A stretch of 41,060 nt of DNA, taken from positions 1 to 41,060 of the forward strand of contig JAGSHI010000018.1 in assembly GCA_023954635.1 (NCBI GenBank). Direction: 5' to 3'. The stretch is from Bacteriovoracaceae bacterium. GTDB lineage: Bacteria; Bdellovibrionota; Bacteriovoracia; Bacteriovoracales; Bacteriovoracaceae. Positions within the stretch are counted from its first letter, which is position 1, and every line of letters begins with the position of its first letter. Position numbers and translations under genes: made by a program. Shown here one piece after another: positions 1 to 8,282 of this stretch. The notes below the pieces were generated by a model. That model had not been told where the DNA came from, made no database searches, and saw only the letters and a program-made list of their open reading frames with translations.

Positions 1-332
1 AGCTCAAAATATTTCTTTCTGGCAACAAGGTGTTGCTCTTGAAGATTTTCGTATTTTCTAAACAACTTTTCTAATGGACTTAGGTTTTCCGAAGGTCTTT
101 TTCTTCTTCTACGTCTCTTTTTGTTGCCTTGATTATTTCGAGATTGTGGGTTTGACCTGTTTCCTCCAGAGTTTGGCTTTTTATTATTTCCAGACTGGGG
201 AGAGTTATTTTTGGGGCCACTTCCACTTTTTCGTCTTCGATTCTTATTACGATTTCCGCTTGGGCTTCGTTTTTTGTTTGAATTTGAATTACTTTGTCCG
301 CTTTCGCCGGAGCTTTTTTTATCTTCGCTCAT
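1..332 (-). CDS. Basic low-complexity protein, 5' part only (runs off left edge)
   Basis: An open minus-strand frame of 110 codons runs from an ATG at 332 to the window edge without a stop. A Shine-Dalgarno AGGA lies about 6 bases upstream and a good sigma-70-type promoter lies behind it, which support a real gene. The first ~75 residues are almost entirely Ser, Asn, Gly, Lys and Arg, ending in a run of arginines and lysines. After this the composition becomes normal, with a helical-looking stretch (LEKLFRKYENLQEQHLVARK) that continues past the edge. The very basic disordered N-terminus suggests nucleic-acid or ribosome binding, but that is inference. I do not recognise the family. The plus-strand frame over the same bases is Phe/Tyr-rich and is the shadow of this gene. 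Confidence 0.72.
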   Translation of the reverse strand, partial: MSEDKKSSGESGQSNSNSNKKRSPSGNRNKNRRRKSGSGPKNNSPQSGNNKKPNSGGNRSNPQSRNNQGNKKRRRRRKRPSENLSPLEKLFRKYENLQEQHLVARKKYFE

Positions 333-356
333 GTTTTCCTATTTTTGTTAGTATTC

Positions 357-386
357 ATCATAAAAAAGCTTGATAGTTAGTGTCAA
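357..386 (-). promoter_or_regulatory. Sigma-70-type promoter for the left-edge gene
   Basis: On the minus strand, TTGACA (386-381) is followed after 18 bases by TATGAT (362-357), a 6/6 and 5/6 match. It lies 24 bases upstream of the ATG at 332. Confidence 0.6.
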
Positions 387-479
387 ATTTTTGCTTCAAT
401 AACACAGGTAGACTACTAAAAACTTAATTCTCTGGTAGTTTAGCAACATCTTTAGTTAGTTCAATTCAAGGAGTCATCC

Positions 480-1469
480 ATGTCAAAAAAACGTGTAAAA
501 GTCGCAATCACTGGTGCAGCTGGTCAAATCGGTTACGCCTTACTTTTTAGAATCGCCTCAGGCCAAATGTTCGGTCCAGATACAGAAGTAGAACTTCAAC
601 TCCTTGAGTTAGAAGCTGCATTGCCGGCCTTAAAAGGTGTTGCCATGGAGTTGGATGATTGTGCATTCCCACTTCTTAAAAATATAGTTTGTAGTTCAGA
701 TCCTAATGTTGCTTTTAAAGATGCAAATTGGGCACTTTTAGTTGGTTCAGTTCCAAGAAAAGACGGAATGGAAAGATCAGATCTCTTAAAGATTAATGGT
801 GGAATTTTTACAGGTCAGGGGAAAGCAATTAATGACAATGCTGCATCTGATGTAAAAGTTTTTGTTGTTGGAAACCCTTGTAATACTAATTCACTTATTG
901 CAATGAACGCCGCAAAGGATATTCCTAACGATCGCTTTTTTGCTATGACGATGTTGGATGAGAATAGAGCTAAAACTCAATTAGCTCAAAAAGCTGGAGT
1001 GCCAGTAACATCAGTTAAAAATATGACTATCTGGGGAAATCACTCAGCAACTCAATATCCAGATTTTTATAATACAAAAATAGATGGAAAATCTGCTGCA
1101 GAAGTCATTACTGATACTGAATGGCTTAAATCTGAGTTTATTACGACTGTTCAAAAAAGAGGTGCTGCTATTATTAAGGCCAGAGGTCTCTCGTCAGCAG
1201 CTTCAGCTGCTAATGCAGTCGTTAATGGTGTTTATAATTTAACTCATGATACACCAGCTGGAGAAACTTATAGCATGTGCCTATGTTCAAATGGACAGTA
1301 TGGTGTAGATGAAGGACTCATTTTTTCTTATCCATGTAGAACTGAAAATGGTGTTGTAAAAGTAGTAGAAGGAATTGAGCACAATGAATTTGGTACAGAA
1401 AAATTCAACACAACTTTAGAAGAACTTAAAAGTGAAAGAGATACTGTTAAAGGTATGGATTTAATCTAA
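480..1469 (+). CDS. mdh: Malate dehydrogenase
   Basis: This enzyme interconverts malate and oxaloacetate with NAD in the TCA cycle. At 329 residues it matches the cytosolic-type bacterial MDH family rather than the LDH-like one. The Rossmann glycine motif TGAAGQIG is at residues 11-18, the substrate loop with [13 protein letters not shown] at 91-103 carries the substrate arginines, LDENRA at 159-164 supplies the catalytic Asp and Arg, and WGNHS holds the catalytic His188. The ATG is preceded by AAGGAG about 7 bases upstream. The gene is monocistronic: divergent from the left-edge gene and closed by a strong hairpin terminator. Nothing is missing or unusual. Confidence 0.97.
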   Translation: MSKKRVKVAITGAAGQIGYALLFRIASGQMFGPDTEVELQLLELEAALPALKGVAMELDDCAFPLLKNIVCSSDPNVAFKDANWALLVGSVPRKDGMERSDLLKINGGIFTGQGKAINDNAASDVKVFVVGNPCNTNSLIAMNAAKDIPNDRFFAMTMLDENRAKTQLAQKAGVPVTSVKNMTIWGNHSATQYPDFYNTKIDGKSAAEVITDTEWLKSEFITTVQKRGAAIIKARGLSSAASAANAVVNGVYNLTHDTPAGETYSMCLCSNGQYGVDEGLIFSYPCRTENGVVKVVEGIEHNEFGTEKFNTTLEELKSERDTVKGMDLI

Positions 1470-1497
1470 GATAAAAAATAAAATTTTAGTATAAAAG

Positions 1498-1534
1498 AAA
1501 GGCCGAGTGGAGAGAGTTTACTCGGCCTTTTTTT
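1498..1534 (+). terminator. Rho-independent terminator of mdh, probably bidirectional
   Basis: A stem of AAAGGCCGAGT (1498-1508) pairs with ACTCGGCCTTT (1520-1530), an 11-base-pair stem with an 11-base loop, and runs into a T tract. The reverse strand also has a T-rich exit, so it can serve the converging small lipoprotein gene too, about 120 bases past that gene's stop. Confidence 0.93.
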
Positions 1535-1653
1535 ATGTCAAAAAAATCGGTTCAAGGAGATTTTTGACAAAACAACTACACACTTGATGAGGAAAAAAGG
1601 CACTTTTCATATTCACGGAGTAGTGTAGTTGAGCTAAATTTTCTTGATACCCT

Positions 1654-1833
1654 TTAGTGGGCACCTTTTCGTGACTCAAACCACTCTGAATAATAGAATT
1701 GTCCTGTCTTAGAACTACTGGTTGAGTCGCCGTTAGGAGCTTTGAACGTATTCGATTTACTCGAGGTTCCACAGCTAGTAAACAGCATGCTAAAGGTTAA
1801 TAGAGTTAGTAAGGTAAAAACTGACTTCTTCAT
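1654..1833 (-). CDS. Small lipoprotein (59 aa), unknown function
   Basis: This is a short exported protein. The start chosen is the ATG at 1833, which sits 7 bases after a GGAGG; the frame could open at 1845 but that leaves the Shine-Dalgarno inside the coding region. The N-terminus has two lysines, a hydrophobic core and an SMLFTSC ending, a reasonable lipobox, so the mature protein would begin at that Cys and be only ~40 residues long. The mature part is Ser/Thr/Asn-rich and ends FYYSEWFESRKGAH. No family is recognised. It stands alone behind a 248-base leader region that contains a sigma-54-like promoter. Confidence 0.68.
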   Translation of the reverse strand: MKKSVFTLLTLLTFSMLFTSCGTSSKSNTFKAPNGDSTSSSKTGQFYYSEWFESRKGAH

Positions 1834-1957
1834 GTGATCCTCCAAACTTCCTTGTTCTGAGGTTGGCCAAAAATCATCCTGATTTTAGACCTTTCTCTTT
1901 AGGTTTAAGAAGATTCTCAAACCCGTCCTTAGGTTTATCTTCTCATACTTTAGTAAT

Positions 1958-1973
1958 TGCATGTAGCGTGCCA
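1958..1973 (-). promoter_or_regulatory. Sigma-54 (-24/-12) promoter-like site upstream of the small lipoprotein gene
   Basis: The minus strand reads TGGCACGCTACATGCA. The family consensus is TGGCACG, four bases, TTGCW; only one base differs, and the invariant GG and GC doublets are separated by exactly 10 bases. It points at the lipoprotein gene at 1833 and would give a leader of about 110 bases. The 236 bases between 1846 and 2081 hold no convincing gene; a 99-codon plus-strand frame there lacks a ribosome binding site and protein-like composition. Confidence 0.55.
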
Positions 1974-2081
1974 ATTTTTCTTAATCGGTTTTATAAGATT
2001 TTGGTGGCAAAAAGACGTTTTGGGGTCAATTTGGGGGTATCCTGTAGATTTATGGCACCAACTTCTGATCATAAAGATTGG

Positions 2082-2558
2082 TTATTTGATGGAGCTCAGT
2101 CCTTTTTCTTTAGTGTAATCTTCAAGTATTTGGAAAAACTTTCTTTGTTCATCAATACTTAAAGGTTTAACTGAGTCTACTTTTTGTTTCCTAATTCCTT
2201 TTGCACCAATAAGTTCATCTACTTTACGGAGACGAGAAGTAATCGAAACCGCCATTGTTGTTAACCATTTTGGAAATTGTTTATTAATTTCTTCAACTGG
2301 AATTTTAATAAGAGTGGTGTCTTCAGCACAAACGACATGGGCACTTCTTGGTTTCTGATCAAAGAAACTAAGCTCTCCCATATACTCGCCTTCATTGAGA
2401 TAGGCGAGTGGTGTAATTTGAGTTCCTTTATTAACCATAATAAGCAATTTACCTTTAACGATAATATAGAGATCAAAGTTTTTTTCACCTCCAACGCAGA
2501 CAACTTCGTCCTTTTTGAGGTTTAAGGTGAGCCCTTTATTTCCTGTACTTTTACTCAT
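2082..2558 (-). CDS. Cyclic-nucleotide-binding domain protein (Crp fold without HTH)
   Basis: A 158-residue protein whose first ~110 residues form a cNMP-binding beta-roll. The phosphate-binding-cassette region reads GEYMGELSFFDQKPRSAHVV, with the Gly-Glu and Pro-Arg-Ser positions of the Crp/PKA family kept. The C-terminal part is helical and charged (SITSRLRKVDELIGAKGIRK) and shows no DNA-binding helix-turn-helix, so this is a stand-alone sensor rather than a transcription factor of the Crp type. Ligand identity cannot be read from the sequence. AGGA lies 8 bases before the ATG, and only 11 bases separate it from the SGNH-like gene upstream, so both are likely co-transcribed. Confidence 0.85.
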   Translation of the reverse strand: MSKSTGNKGLTLNLKKDEVVCVGGEKNFDLYIIVKGKLLIMVNKGTQITPLAYLNEGEYMGELSFFDQKPRSAHVVCAEDTTLIKIPVEEINKQFPKWLTTMAVSITSRLRKVDELIGAKGIRKQKVDSVKPLSIDEQRKFFQILEDYTKEKGLSSIK

Positions 2559-2569
2559 GATAAAATCCT

Positions 2570-3694
2570 TTAAAGGTTAAATGATTTCCTTATCAGTTTT
2601 TTTAGCTCATCAAGAGCTCTTTGGTAATAAATGACTTGTGGATAAATAGTGTCGAGAAAAAGTGAGTCTCTTCCTAAATTTTGATTAACTATTGAGTTAA
2701 AATCAATCAATTGAACATTATTCTTTTTCGCTAGATCAACCATTATTTTATTAAAGACAACATTGCCTCGCCATTGTGTACAGTCATAAGCGGCAGCTAA
2801 GAGTAAGTCATTTCTTGCTTCTTTAAACCTTCCAAGAGATAGAGCTGCTTTGCCTTTTAGGAAATGGGATCTAGAATTTGCTAGAGAGACTTTTGTGAGC
2901 TCTTTTGCCTTTGAATAAGCAATCTTCTTGTTACCATCCTTGATCATTTTTTCGATTTCATCTTGATAAGCATCCATCGTTTCAGTTTTTGAATTTTCAC
3001 AAGATGATTTAGGTTCTGTCTCCATATTGATAGGAGTGGTGATAAATATAAGAGTTGAGTCTTTAGATTTAACAAACTGAATTAACTCCCAAATTTCTTT
3101 TTGAAATATTTTGAATGACAGCTCCATTCTGTCTTGACGTTGTTTACCCGTATAAGTCGATGAATCTTGTTTGGGGTAGTCACCAAGCTTCATAAAGTGA
3201 ACAGGTGTGTATAAATATTTTGAAATAGGTGGAACAGTCATGATGAGAGTTAAGACTGTATCGTCCTCATATCTTTTAAAATTTTTAAGGACGGTATTTT
3301 TTTGTGAGATTAAAAACTTCTTTTCATAAAACTCTTCACTGGCACCATGAAAAACAACTACTGAAGGAAGATTTTCTAAGGCCTTTAGCTTTGCAATTGA
3401 TCTATGCAGCCCTTCGTTTGTCTTGGACCAATTATAAATATTTAAAGGTTCGCGAAGCTCTTTACTTGTATCGGCAATCAGGTCTGGAATATATTTATCT
3501 AGCGCAACACCCATCCTGTCTCCAATAATGATGACATTGGCCTGGGCGGCCTCAAGACTTCCTTCAATATTTTTCATCTCGATAAGATAGGGGTAGGGAA
3601 TGATTTGCGTAGGAGTTATTTTGTACTTATAGGCGATCAGAACTACGAGAACAGTAAGAATGGTTAAAAATAAGAGCTTCAATTTTTTGAACAT
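2570..3694 (-). CDS. Membrane-anchored SGNH-hydrolase-like protein with TPR-like insertion
   Basis: Residues ~6-22 are a single N-terminal membrane anchor and the rest is predicted periplasmic. The layout resembles SGNH/GDSL hydrolases: VIIIGDR at 54-60 sits where GDS is expected, VVVFHGASEEF occupies the third block, and LIDFNSI plus DTIYPQ near the C-terminus sit where the catalytic Asp-x-x-His normally falls. The catalytic Ser and His are therefore not in the usual form. Between the third and last blocks is a helical TPR-like segment (KAALSLGRFKEARNDLLLAA). Similar architectures occur in AlgX/AlgJ-like envelope proteins, but no specific function can be assigned. It is the first gene of a two-gene unit with the cNMP-binding protein. 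Confidence 0.65.
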   Translation of the reverse strand: MFKKLKLLFLTILTVLVVLIAYKYKITPTQIIPYPYLIEMKNIEGSLEAAQANVIIIGDRMGVALDKYIPDLIADTSKELREPLNIYNWSKTNEGLHRSIAKLKALENLPSVVVFHGASEEFYEKKFLISQKNTVLKNFKRYEDDTVLTLIMTVPPISKYLYTPVHFMKLGDYPKQDSSTYTGKQRQDRMELSFKIFQKEIWELIQFVKSKDSTLIFITTPINMETEPKSSCENSKTETMDAYQDEIEKMIKDGNKKIAYSKAKELTKVSLANSRSHFLKGKAALSLGRFKEARNDLLLAAAYDCTQWRGNVVFNKIMVDLAKKNNVQLIDFNSIVNQNLGRDSLFLDTIYPQVIYYQRALDELKKLIRKSFNL

Positions 3695-3813
3695 AGACTA
3701 ACTACTCAATATCTAATTAGGTGTTTTTTTAAATTCGATAACATACCCCTTTATTCTATAGGCATTTTTTGTTACTTAAAAGCATCAATAATTCGTAGCG
3801 TAAGGTAATTGTT

Positions 3814-5022
3814 ATGCGCACTGCGCCAGAGGTGCTCGCACCAGCAGGAAATTTAGAGAAGTTAAAAGTCGCCGTTTTGTACGGTGCTGATGCTGTATAT
3901 CTTGGTGGTCAAAAATTTGGACTAAGAATGGCCTCTGAAAACTTTAGTTATGATGAAATCCTTGAAGGAGTGGCATTCGCTCATGAACACGGTTCAAAAG
4001 TCTTCGTCGTTCTAAATGGTTTTCTACATGATAAAGATTTAGATGAAATTCCTGAGTTTTTAGAACTCTTAGAAGTGGCCAAAGTTGATGCAGTTATCGT
4101 TTCTGATCTCGGTGTTATTTCAACTGTAAAGAAACATTCAAATCTCGAAATACACCTTTCAACACAAGCATCTTGTCTTAATGTTGAAGCTGCCAAGTTT
4201 TGGAAAGACCAAGGGGTGAAAAGAGTAGTATTAGGTCGAGAGGTTTCTCTTACTGAAGCAAAAAAAATAAAAAAAGAAACAGGTATTGAAGTCGAAATGT
4301 TCATACATGGATCTATGTGTATGGCCTACTCCGGAAACTGTGTTATTTCAAACTATACTCAAGGAAGGGACAGTAATAGAGGAGGGTGTGCTCACTCTTG
4401 TCGCTTTGGCTACGAAATGGATTTTTCTAGCGTTGATGAAAGTAAAATACAAAAAATTCAATCATACTTTATGAGCTCTAAAGATTTAGAGGGGATTCGG
4501 CTGATTCCAGAGTTTTTTGAGGCTGGAATAGATTCTTTAAAAGTAGAAGGCAGGATGAAAAGCCCTCATTATGCTGGAACAATTAGTAAAGTATACAGAG
4601 AGGCCGTAGATTTTTTTCATTTAGAAGGCCACTATAATACTGAAAAAATATTTGAGTGGGAGAAAGAGCTTAGGAAAATTAGTCATCGTGATTATACGAG
4701 TGCTAGTTTAATAAGTCCTGCAGATGAAAGTTCAATTTATGATGAACGAGAAAATGAGATAAAAGATTACCAAGTTGTAGGAGTCATGCAGGAAGTTGTC
4801 CAAAATGAGTTTTGTCTCGTTGAAGTTAGGGCCGCTTTCTTTCCTGGAGATACTCTCGAAGTGCTCCCTTATAAAGGCTCCGTGAAAACAGGAGATATCT
4901 CTTTTATATCTGACATGCTTGGACGTAACGTCGAAAAAACAAAACCTGGAACACTTGTGAAGATTCCATGGATTGAGGGAGTAGATAAACTAAATTTAAT
5001 CAGAAGGAAAATTACATCATGA
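3814..5022 (+). CDS. U32 family protein, TrhP (YegQ)-like
   Basis: Members of this family are Fe-S proteins; TrhP takes part in prephenate-dependent 5-hydroxyuridine formation at tRNA position 34. The opening EVLAPAGNLEKL and GADAVYLGG are U32 hallmarks. The signature HGSMCMAYSGNCVISNY followed by DSNRGGCAHSCR gives four cysteines, C169, C176, C192 and C196, matching the 4Fe-4S ligand pattern. DSLKVEGRMKSPHY follows, then a C-terminal beta domain from ~310. The 402-residue length is close to TrhP. The next gene overlaps by four bases (ATGA), so the two products are translationally coupled. Older annotations call this family peptidase or collagenase; I would not. Confidence is high for the family and moderate for TrhP over other U32 subgroups. 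Confidence 0.88.
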   Translation: MRTAPEVLAPAGNLEKLKVAVLYGADAVYLGGQKFGLRMASENFSYDEILEGVAFAHEHGSKVFVVLNGFLHDKDLDEIPEFLELLEVAKVDAVIVSDLGVISTVKKHSNLEIHLSTQASCLNVEAAKFWKDQGVKRVVLGREVSLTEAKKIKKETGIEVEMFIHGSMCMAYSGNCVISNYTQGRDSNRGGCAHSCRFGYEMDFSSVDESKIQKIQSYFMSSKDLEGIRLIPEFFEAGIDSLKVEGRMKSPHYAGTISKVYREAVDFFHLEGHYNTEKIFEWEKELRKISHRDYTSASLISPADESSIYDERENEIKDYQVVGVMQEVVQNEFCLVEVRAAFFPGDTLEVLPYKGSVKTGDISFISDMLGRNVEKTKPGTLVKIPWIEGVDKLNLIRRKITS

Positions 5023-6158
5023 AGTTTTCCCTGCCTGTAAAATCCAGAGAAGAGATAAAGCTAGCTAAAGAATATGGTATTTCAGAAGTTATAATATCTC
5101 CTTCTTTGCTTTCACGATTTGGGACTATCGATTTAAATAATGCACTCTTTTTAGCAGATGTCTGTAAAGAATATGAAATAATCTCAGTATTAGAATGGGA
5201 TGCTTTATTTACAAATGATAGTTTTGAAAAAGTTCTAAAAGGATTAAGTGATTTTAACTTTTCAAATTTTGATGAAATAAGGGTTCAAGATCCAGGTGTT
5301 TATCACTGGTGTCTCTCCCACACTAAGAATAAAATTCAGTTAAACTTAGAGACAGGTAATCACAATCTTGAATGTATTTCTTCTTGGATTAGCTATAGTA
5401 ATGATCGGTTATCAAAAGTTGTTTTATCACACGAGATACCTAAAGATAAAATCACAACATATACTTCTTTTTTGAATATTCCTGTTGAGTTAATGGGTGT
5501 TGGAAGAATTCTTTTATTTTATACACCGAGAAGATTACTTACTTCATATCATGTTAATCCAGAAAAACAGGTAGAAGTAGAGGCCTCTAGCGAAGAGACC
5601 CCACATAGTGGTTTTAAAGTACTACAAAACTACCATGGAACTTTTATGTTTAATCCTAAGGATCAATTTTTATTGGATCAAATGGATGACATTAGAGACT
5701 CTGGAGTGCATTGGTTAAGACTTGATCTTCGTTTTCATCAATTAAGTGAATTATTACCAAAAATTATGTCTTCAGTTAAAACTAGAGAAACAAAAAGTTT
5801 AAAAGAAGAATGGCCAACAAAGTTATTTGCAGGCTTTTTTCGTGTCAATAAAACTGATATCTTATTTAAAAAACTTAAGAATAAGGTACTTGTAAGAGAT
5901 GATGAAAAGTATCTCGGTGTAGTATTAGATGTAATAAAGAAAGAAAAAATGGGAATTCGTTTAAATACATCAAAGTACAAACTGTCTCTAGGAGACTCTA
6001 TAGAGTTGAGAACACCAGAGGGTAAAGTCAAAAACTATAAAGTAGATGAAATGACAAATAGCCAAGGAGAGTTGGTGCAGTCTGCAAACTCTGGAGACAT
6101 AATTTTTATGAAACACGTCGGAGGTGTATCTATCCGAAGTGCCGTCTACCTTTCGTAG
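5019..6158 (+). CDS. Degenerate U32-like paralogue lacking the Fe-S cysteines
   Basis: A 379-residue protein starting inside the stop of the U32 gene. It keeps the U32 barrel pattern: QLNLETGNHNLE and LSKVVLSHEIPKDKI align with the family segments before the signature, and PVELMGVGRILLFYTPRRL sits exactly where the neighbour has the HGSMC signature. It has only three cysteines (49, 98, 119), none in ligand positions, so it should not bind the cluster. The last ~90 residues (from about KLKNKVLVRDDEKYLGV) look like the U32 C-terminal beta domain. The arrangement recalls UbiU-UbiV, where two U32 proteins form a heterodimer, but UbiV keeps its cysteines. I infer a non-catalytic partner or substrate-recognition subunit for the upstream protein. 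Confidence 0.7.
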   Translation: MKFSLPVKSREEIKLAKEYGISEVIISPSLLSRFGTIDLNNALFLADVCKEYEIISVLEWDALFTNDSFEKVLKGLSDFNFSNFDEIRVQDPGVYHWCLSHTKNKIQLNLETGNHNLECISSWISYSNDRLSKVVLSHEIPKDKITTYTSFLNIPVELMGVGRILLFYTPRRLLTSYHVNPEKQVEVEASSEETPHSGFKVLQNYHGTFMFNPKDQFLLDQMDDIRDSGVHWLRLDLRFHQLSELLPKIMSSVKTRETKSLKEEWPTKLFAGFFRVNKTDILFKKLKNKVLVRDDEKYLGVVLDVIKKEKMGIRLNTSKYKLSLGDSIELRTPEGKVKNYKVDEMTNSQGELVQSANSGDIIFMKHVGGVSIRSAVYLS

Positions 6159-6164
6159 TGATTT

Positions 6165-7295
6165 TTAACTCTTTTGCTTTTTCCAGTAAACAAGTGAAAT
6201 AGGGAATCCTCCCGATTTAATGTTTATAATCTTTGCATTCTTTAATATCTCATTAGGAAGATGGTTTTCTCTTGGCAAAATGAGAGCAAGATCATGCTTG
6301 GTAAGATATTTATTAATGATTTTTTCGAAGTAATCACTTTTCTTTCCTACTATTTTAACTCTTTCTCCCCATGGAGGATTAGAAAGAACCAGTTCTGTAC
6401 TGCTACCAAAGTTTTGCTCAAAAGAGTTTGCAAGTTTTAAATTAATTTTTATTTCGTTATAGTTTTTATCATTAAAATTACTTTCTAAGGCCTTATATGT
6501 TTTTTTATCTATTTCAAATGCTGACACTTCATTAATCTTAGAATCAAGTCGTAACTCTTTTGATATCGAGCTTTTTATGATTGCTTTAAAGCATGGAAAT
6601 GCCTCCCAAGCTTGTTCCTTCTTTGTGTGAAGAGTATTGAATCCAAGGGCCTCTATTAAAAGAGTTCCACTCCCGGCCATAGGATCTAGAATTGTTTTTT
6701 TCTTATGTGCTTCACTCATGAAAACGAGAGCAGCCGCTAAGTTTTCTCTTAGGGGGGCCTCGCTCGAATATATACGGCTTCTTTTAAATAGCTCTGTCCC
6801 TGATATATCGATCGAAACAGTCATAAGGTCATTTTTTAAATTGAAATGAAGTGTTGGTATTGGAAAGGATTTTGATTTTTCAAAATCTTTCTTCTTTGAT
6901 GGGGTATCTGAAAAGTTTTTCTTCAGGCCTTTTCTTATTGATTCCTCGATTCTTCCTGAATGAATTAATCTCGATTTAGAGTTTGTTACTTTTATATGAA
7001 CATCTTCAGAGCATATAACTCTATTCCAATTATACTTGGTTATTTTATTATAAAGCTTAGGAAAATCTCTAACTTTATATTCATCTAGTCTCATTAAAAT
7101 CCTAGTGGGGATTTTTAAAAAGAGACTCATTTCAAGCATAAGGAGGGGAGAAGCATGATACTCCAAAACACCTGGATATGTCGTAGGTTGTTCTATTTCA
7201 CCAAACTTTAAGCGAATTTCATCTAAACCTAGGTCTTCGAGTCCTAGGGGATAGATTATGGCGAACTTTATTTTTTCTTCAACTGAAATGCTCAT
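6165..7295 (-). CDS. THUMP-domain RNA methyltransferase, RlmL N-terminal-like
   Basis: This 376-residue enzyme should place a methyl group on a guanine N2 of RNA, most likely 23S rRNA as RlmL does at G2445. Residues ~1-60 are the N-terminal ferredoxin-like part and ~60-165 the THUMP domain. The UPF0020 methyltransferase follows: APLRENLAAALV, the SAM motif LDPMAGSGTLLIEA, and motif IV NPPWGERV. It is the short, single-methyltransferase form without the RlmK domain. No ribosome binding site is evident before the ATG; a TATAAC box lies close upstream, so the mRNA may be leaderless. It converges with the U32 pair (six bases apart) and diverges from the PAP2 gene with 36 bases between. Confidence 0.85.
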   Translation of the reverse strand: MSISVEEKIKFAIIYPLGLEDLGLDEIRLKFGEIEQPTTYPGVLEYHASPLLMLEMSLFLKIPTRILMRLDEYKVRDFPKLYNKITKYNWNRVICSEDVHIKVTNSKSRLIHSGRIEESIRKGLKKNFSDTPSKKKDFEKSKSFPIPTLHFNLKNDLMTVSIDISGTELFKRSRIYSSEAPLRENLAAALVFMSEAHKKKTILDPMAGSGTLLIEALGFNTLHTKKEQAWEAFPCFKAIIKSSISKELRLDSKINEVSAFEIDKKTYKALESNFNDKNYNEIKINLKLANSFEQNFGSSTELVLSNPPWGERVKIVGKKSDYFEKIINKYLTKHDLALILPRENHLPNEILKNAKIINIKSGGFPISLVYWKKQKS

Positions 7296-7331
7296 ATGGA
7301 GTTATACTATTAGAATAAGTGAGGAAAATCC

Positions 7332-8282
7332 ATGTTTGAATATAAAATTCAAAAGGCTTGGGAAAACTATCATCGAGATTTTGGACTTGGTAGAATTTTA
7401 TTATTCATCTCCTTTTATAATACTTTCTTATTTTTTACTGTCGGATTGATGCATGACTCCTGGCGAGTAGCTGCATTCTTCCCTGTTGGTATCTCTTTAG
7501 TTTTTATTTACTTTAGAAGAAAAGTGATTAGAAAAGGTCCATTATATGTCTTTATATATAACTTAATTCCTATGGGTGTATCTATTCTTTATAATTATAT
7601 TTTAATAGGCCTATACGATAAATCTATAGGTGGAATAACGCGAGTAGATCCACTCATCGCCAACTTCGATAATTGGTTATTTGGTCAACCAATCAGTTTG
7701 TATATTGAAGAGCTTATGTATGGCTCTGGCATCATTGGAACAATTTTTTATGACCTTATAATGACAAGTTATATTGTCTATTTCATTCTGCCTTTTTATG
7801 GCGCTGTTTTGTATTATCGAACATTGCCTCCAAAGAAAAAATATAAAGTAGGTAGATTGTGTGGTTCTGTAACAATTTACTTTTGTCTTAACTATTTATG
7901 TTATATTTCTATTCCCGTTACTGGTCCACAGTACTTTTACTCTGGACTTTATACGAGGCCATTGCCACTAAGTTCATATGGATATTTTATTTTCGACACT
8001 GTTGCAAACCTTCATAATAATTTTATCGATTGTTTTCCAAGTGGGCATTTCGGAATTGCTGTACTTATAACTATATGGCTTTTTAGAATGAATCATATTC
8101 ATAGATTTTTTATGGCGGCAGTGGCATTATTAATCATGCTTGCAACAATTAGTCTAAGATATCACTATACTTTAGATATAATTGCTGCGATTCCATTAGC
8201 AGGAATAAGTTATTATTTAGGGAAATTATTGATTCCTTCAAAAGTTCATATTAATTTTTTTAGAGATGAAAATGAAAGGTAA
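7332..8282 (+). CDS. PAP2-superfamily membrane phosphatase/phosphotransferase
   Basis: A 316-residue integral membrane protein with about six hydrophobic segments (around 20-40, 45-62, 75-95, 137-162, 178-196, 240-300). The PAP2 catalytic motifs are present late in the chain: PSGH at 236-239 and the LRYHYTLD segment at 275-282, with His278 and Asp282 as the nucleophile/charge-relay pair. This arrangement matches the inositol-phosphotransferase-like (PAP2_3) branch that acts on lipid phosphates at the outer face of the inner membrane. Substrate is unknown; lipid phosphate or undecaprenyl pyrophosphate are options, and proximity to the isoprenoid operon makes the latter tempting but unproven. 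GAGG precedes the ATG. The next gene begins within its last codons. Confidence 0.82.
   Translation: MFEYKIQKAWENYHRDFGLGRILLFISFYNTFLFFTVGLMHDSWRVAAFFPVGISLVFIYFRRKVIRKGPLYVFIYNLIPMGVSILYNYILIGLYDKSIGGITRVDPLIANFDNWLFGQPISLYIEELMYGSGIIGTIFYDLIMTSYIVYFILPFYGAVLYYRTLPPKKKYKVGRLCGSVTIYFCLNYLCYISIPVTGPQYFYSGLYTRPLPLSSYGYFIFDTVANLHNNFIDCFPSGHFGIAVLITIWLFRMNHIHRFFMAAVALLIMLATISLRYHYTLDIIAAIPLAGISYYLGKLLIPSKVHINFFRDENER

Noticed and set aside
74-373. Plus-strand frame of 99 codons
   Set aside because: Phe/Tyr-rich composition, no ribosome binding site, and it is the complement of the basic minus-strand gene that has a promoter and Shine-Dalgarno.
1533-1772. Minus-strand frame of 79 codons overlapping the small lipoprotein and its terminator
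   Set aside because: No ribosome binding site, overlaps the mdh terminator hairpin side, and the lipoprotein frame has a signal peptide and GGAGG.
1863-2162. Plus-strand frame of 99 codons in the gap before the cyclic-nucleotide-binding gene
   Set aside because: No ribosome binding site, overlaps that gene's 3' end, composition unlike a protein, and the region carries a promoter for the opposite strand.
3814-6158. UbiU-UbiV (oxygen-independent ubiquinone hydroxylation) assignment
   Set aside because: The first protein has the TrhP-type length and C-terminal domain, and the second lacks the Fe-S cysteines that UbiV needs.
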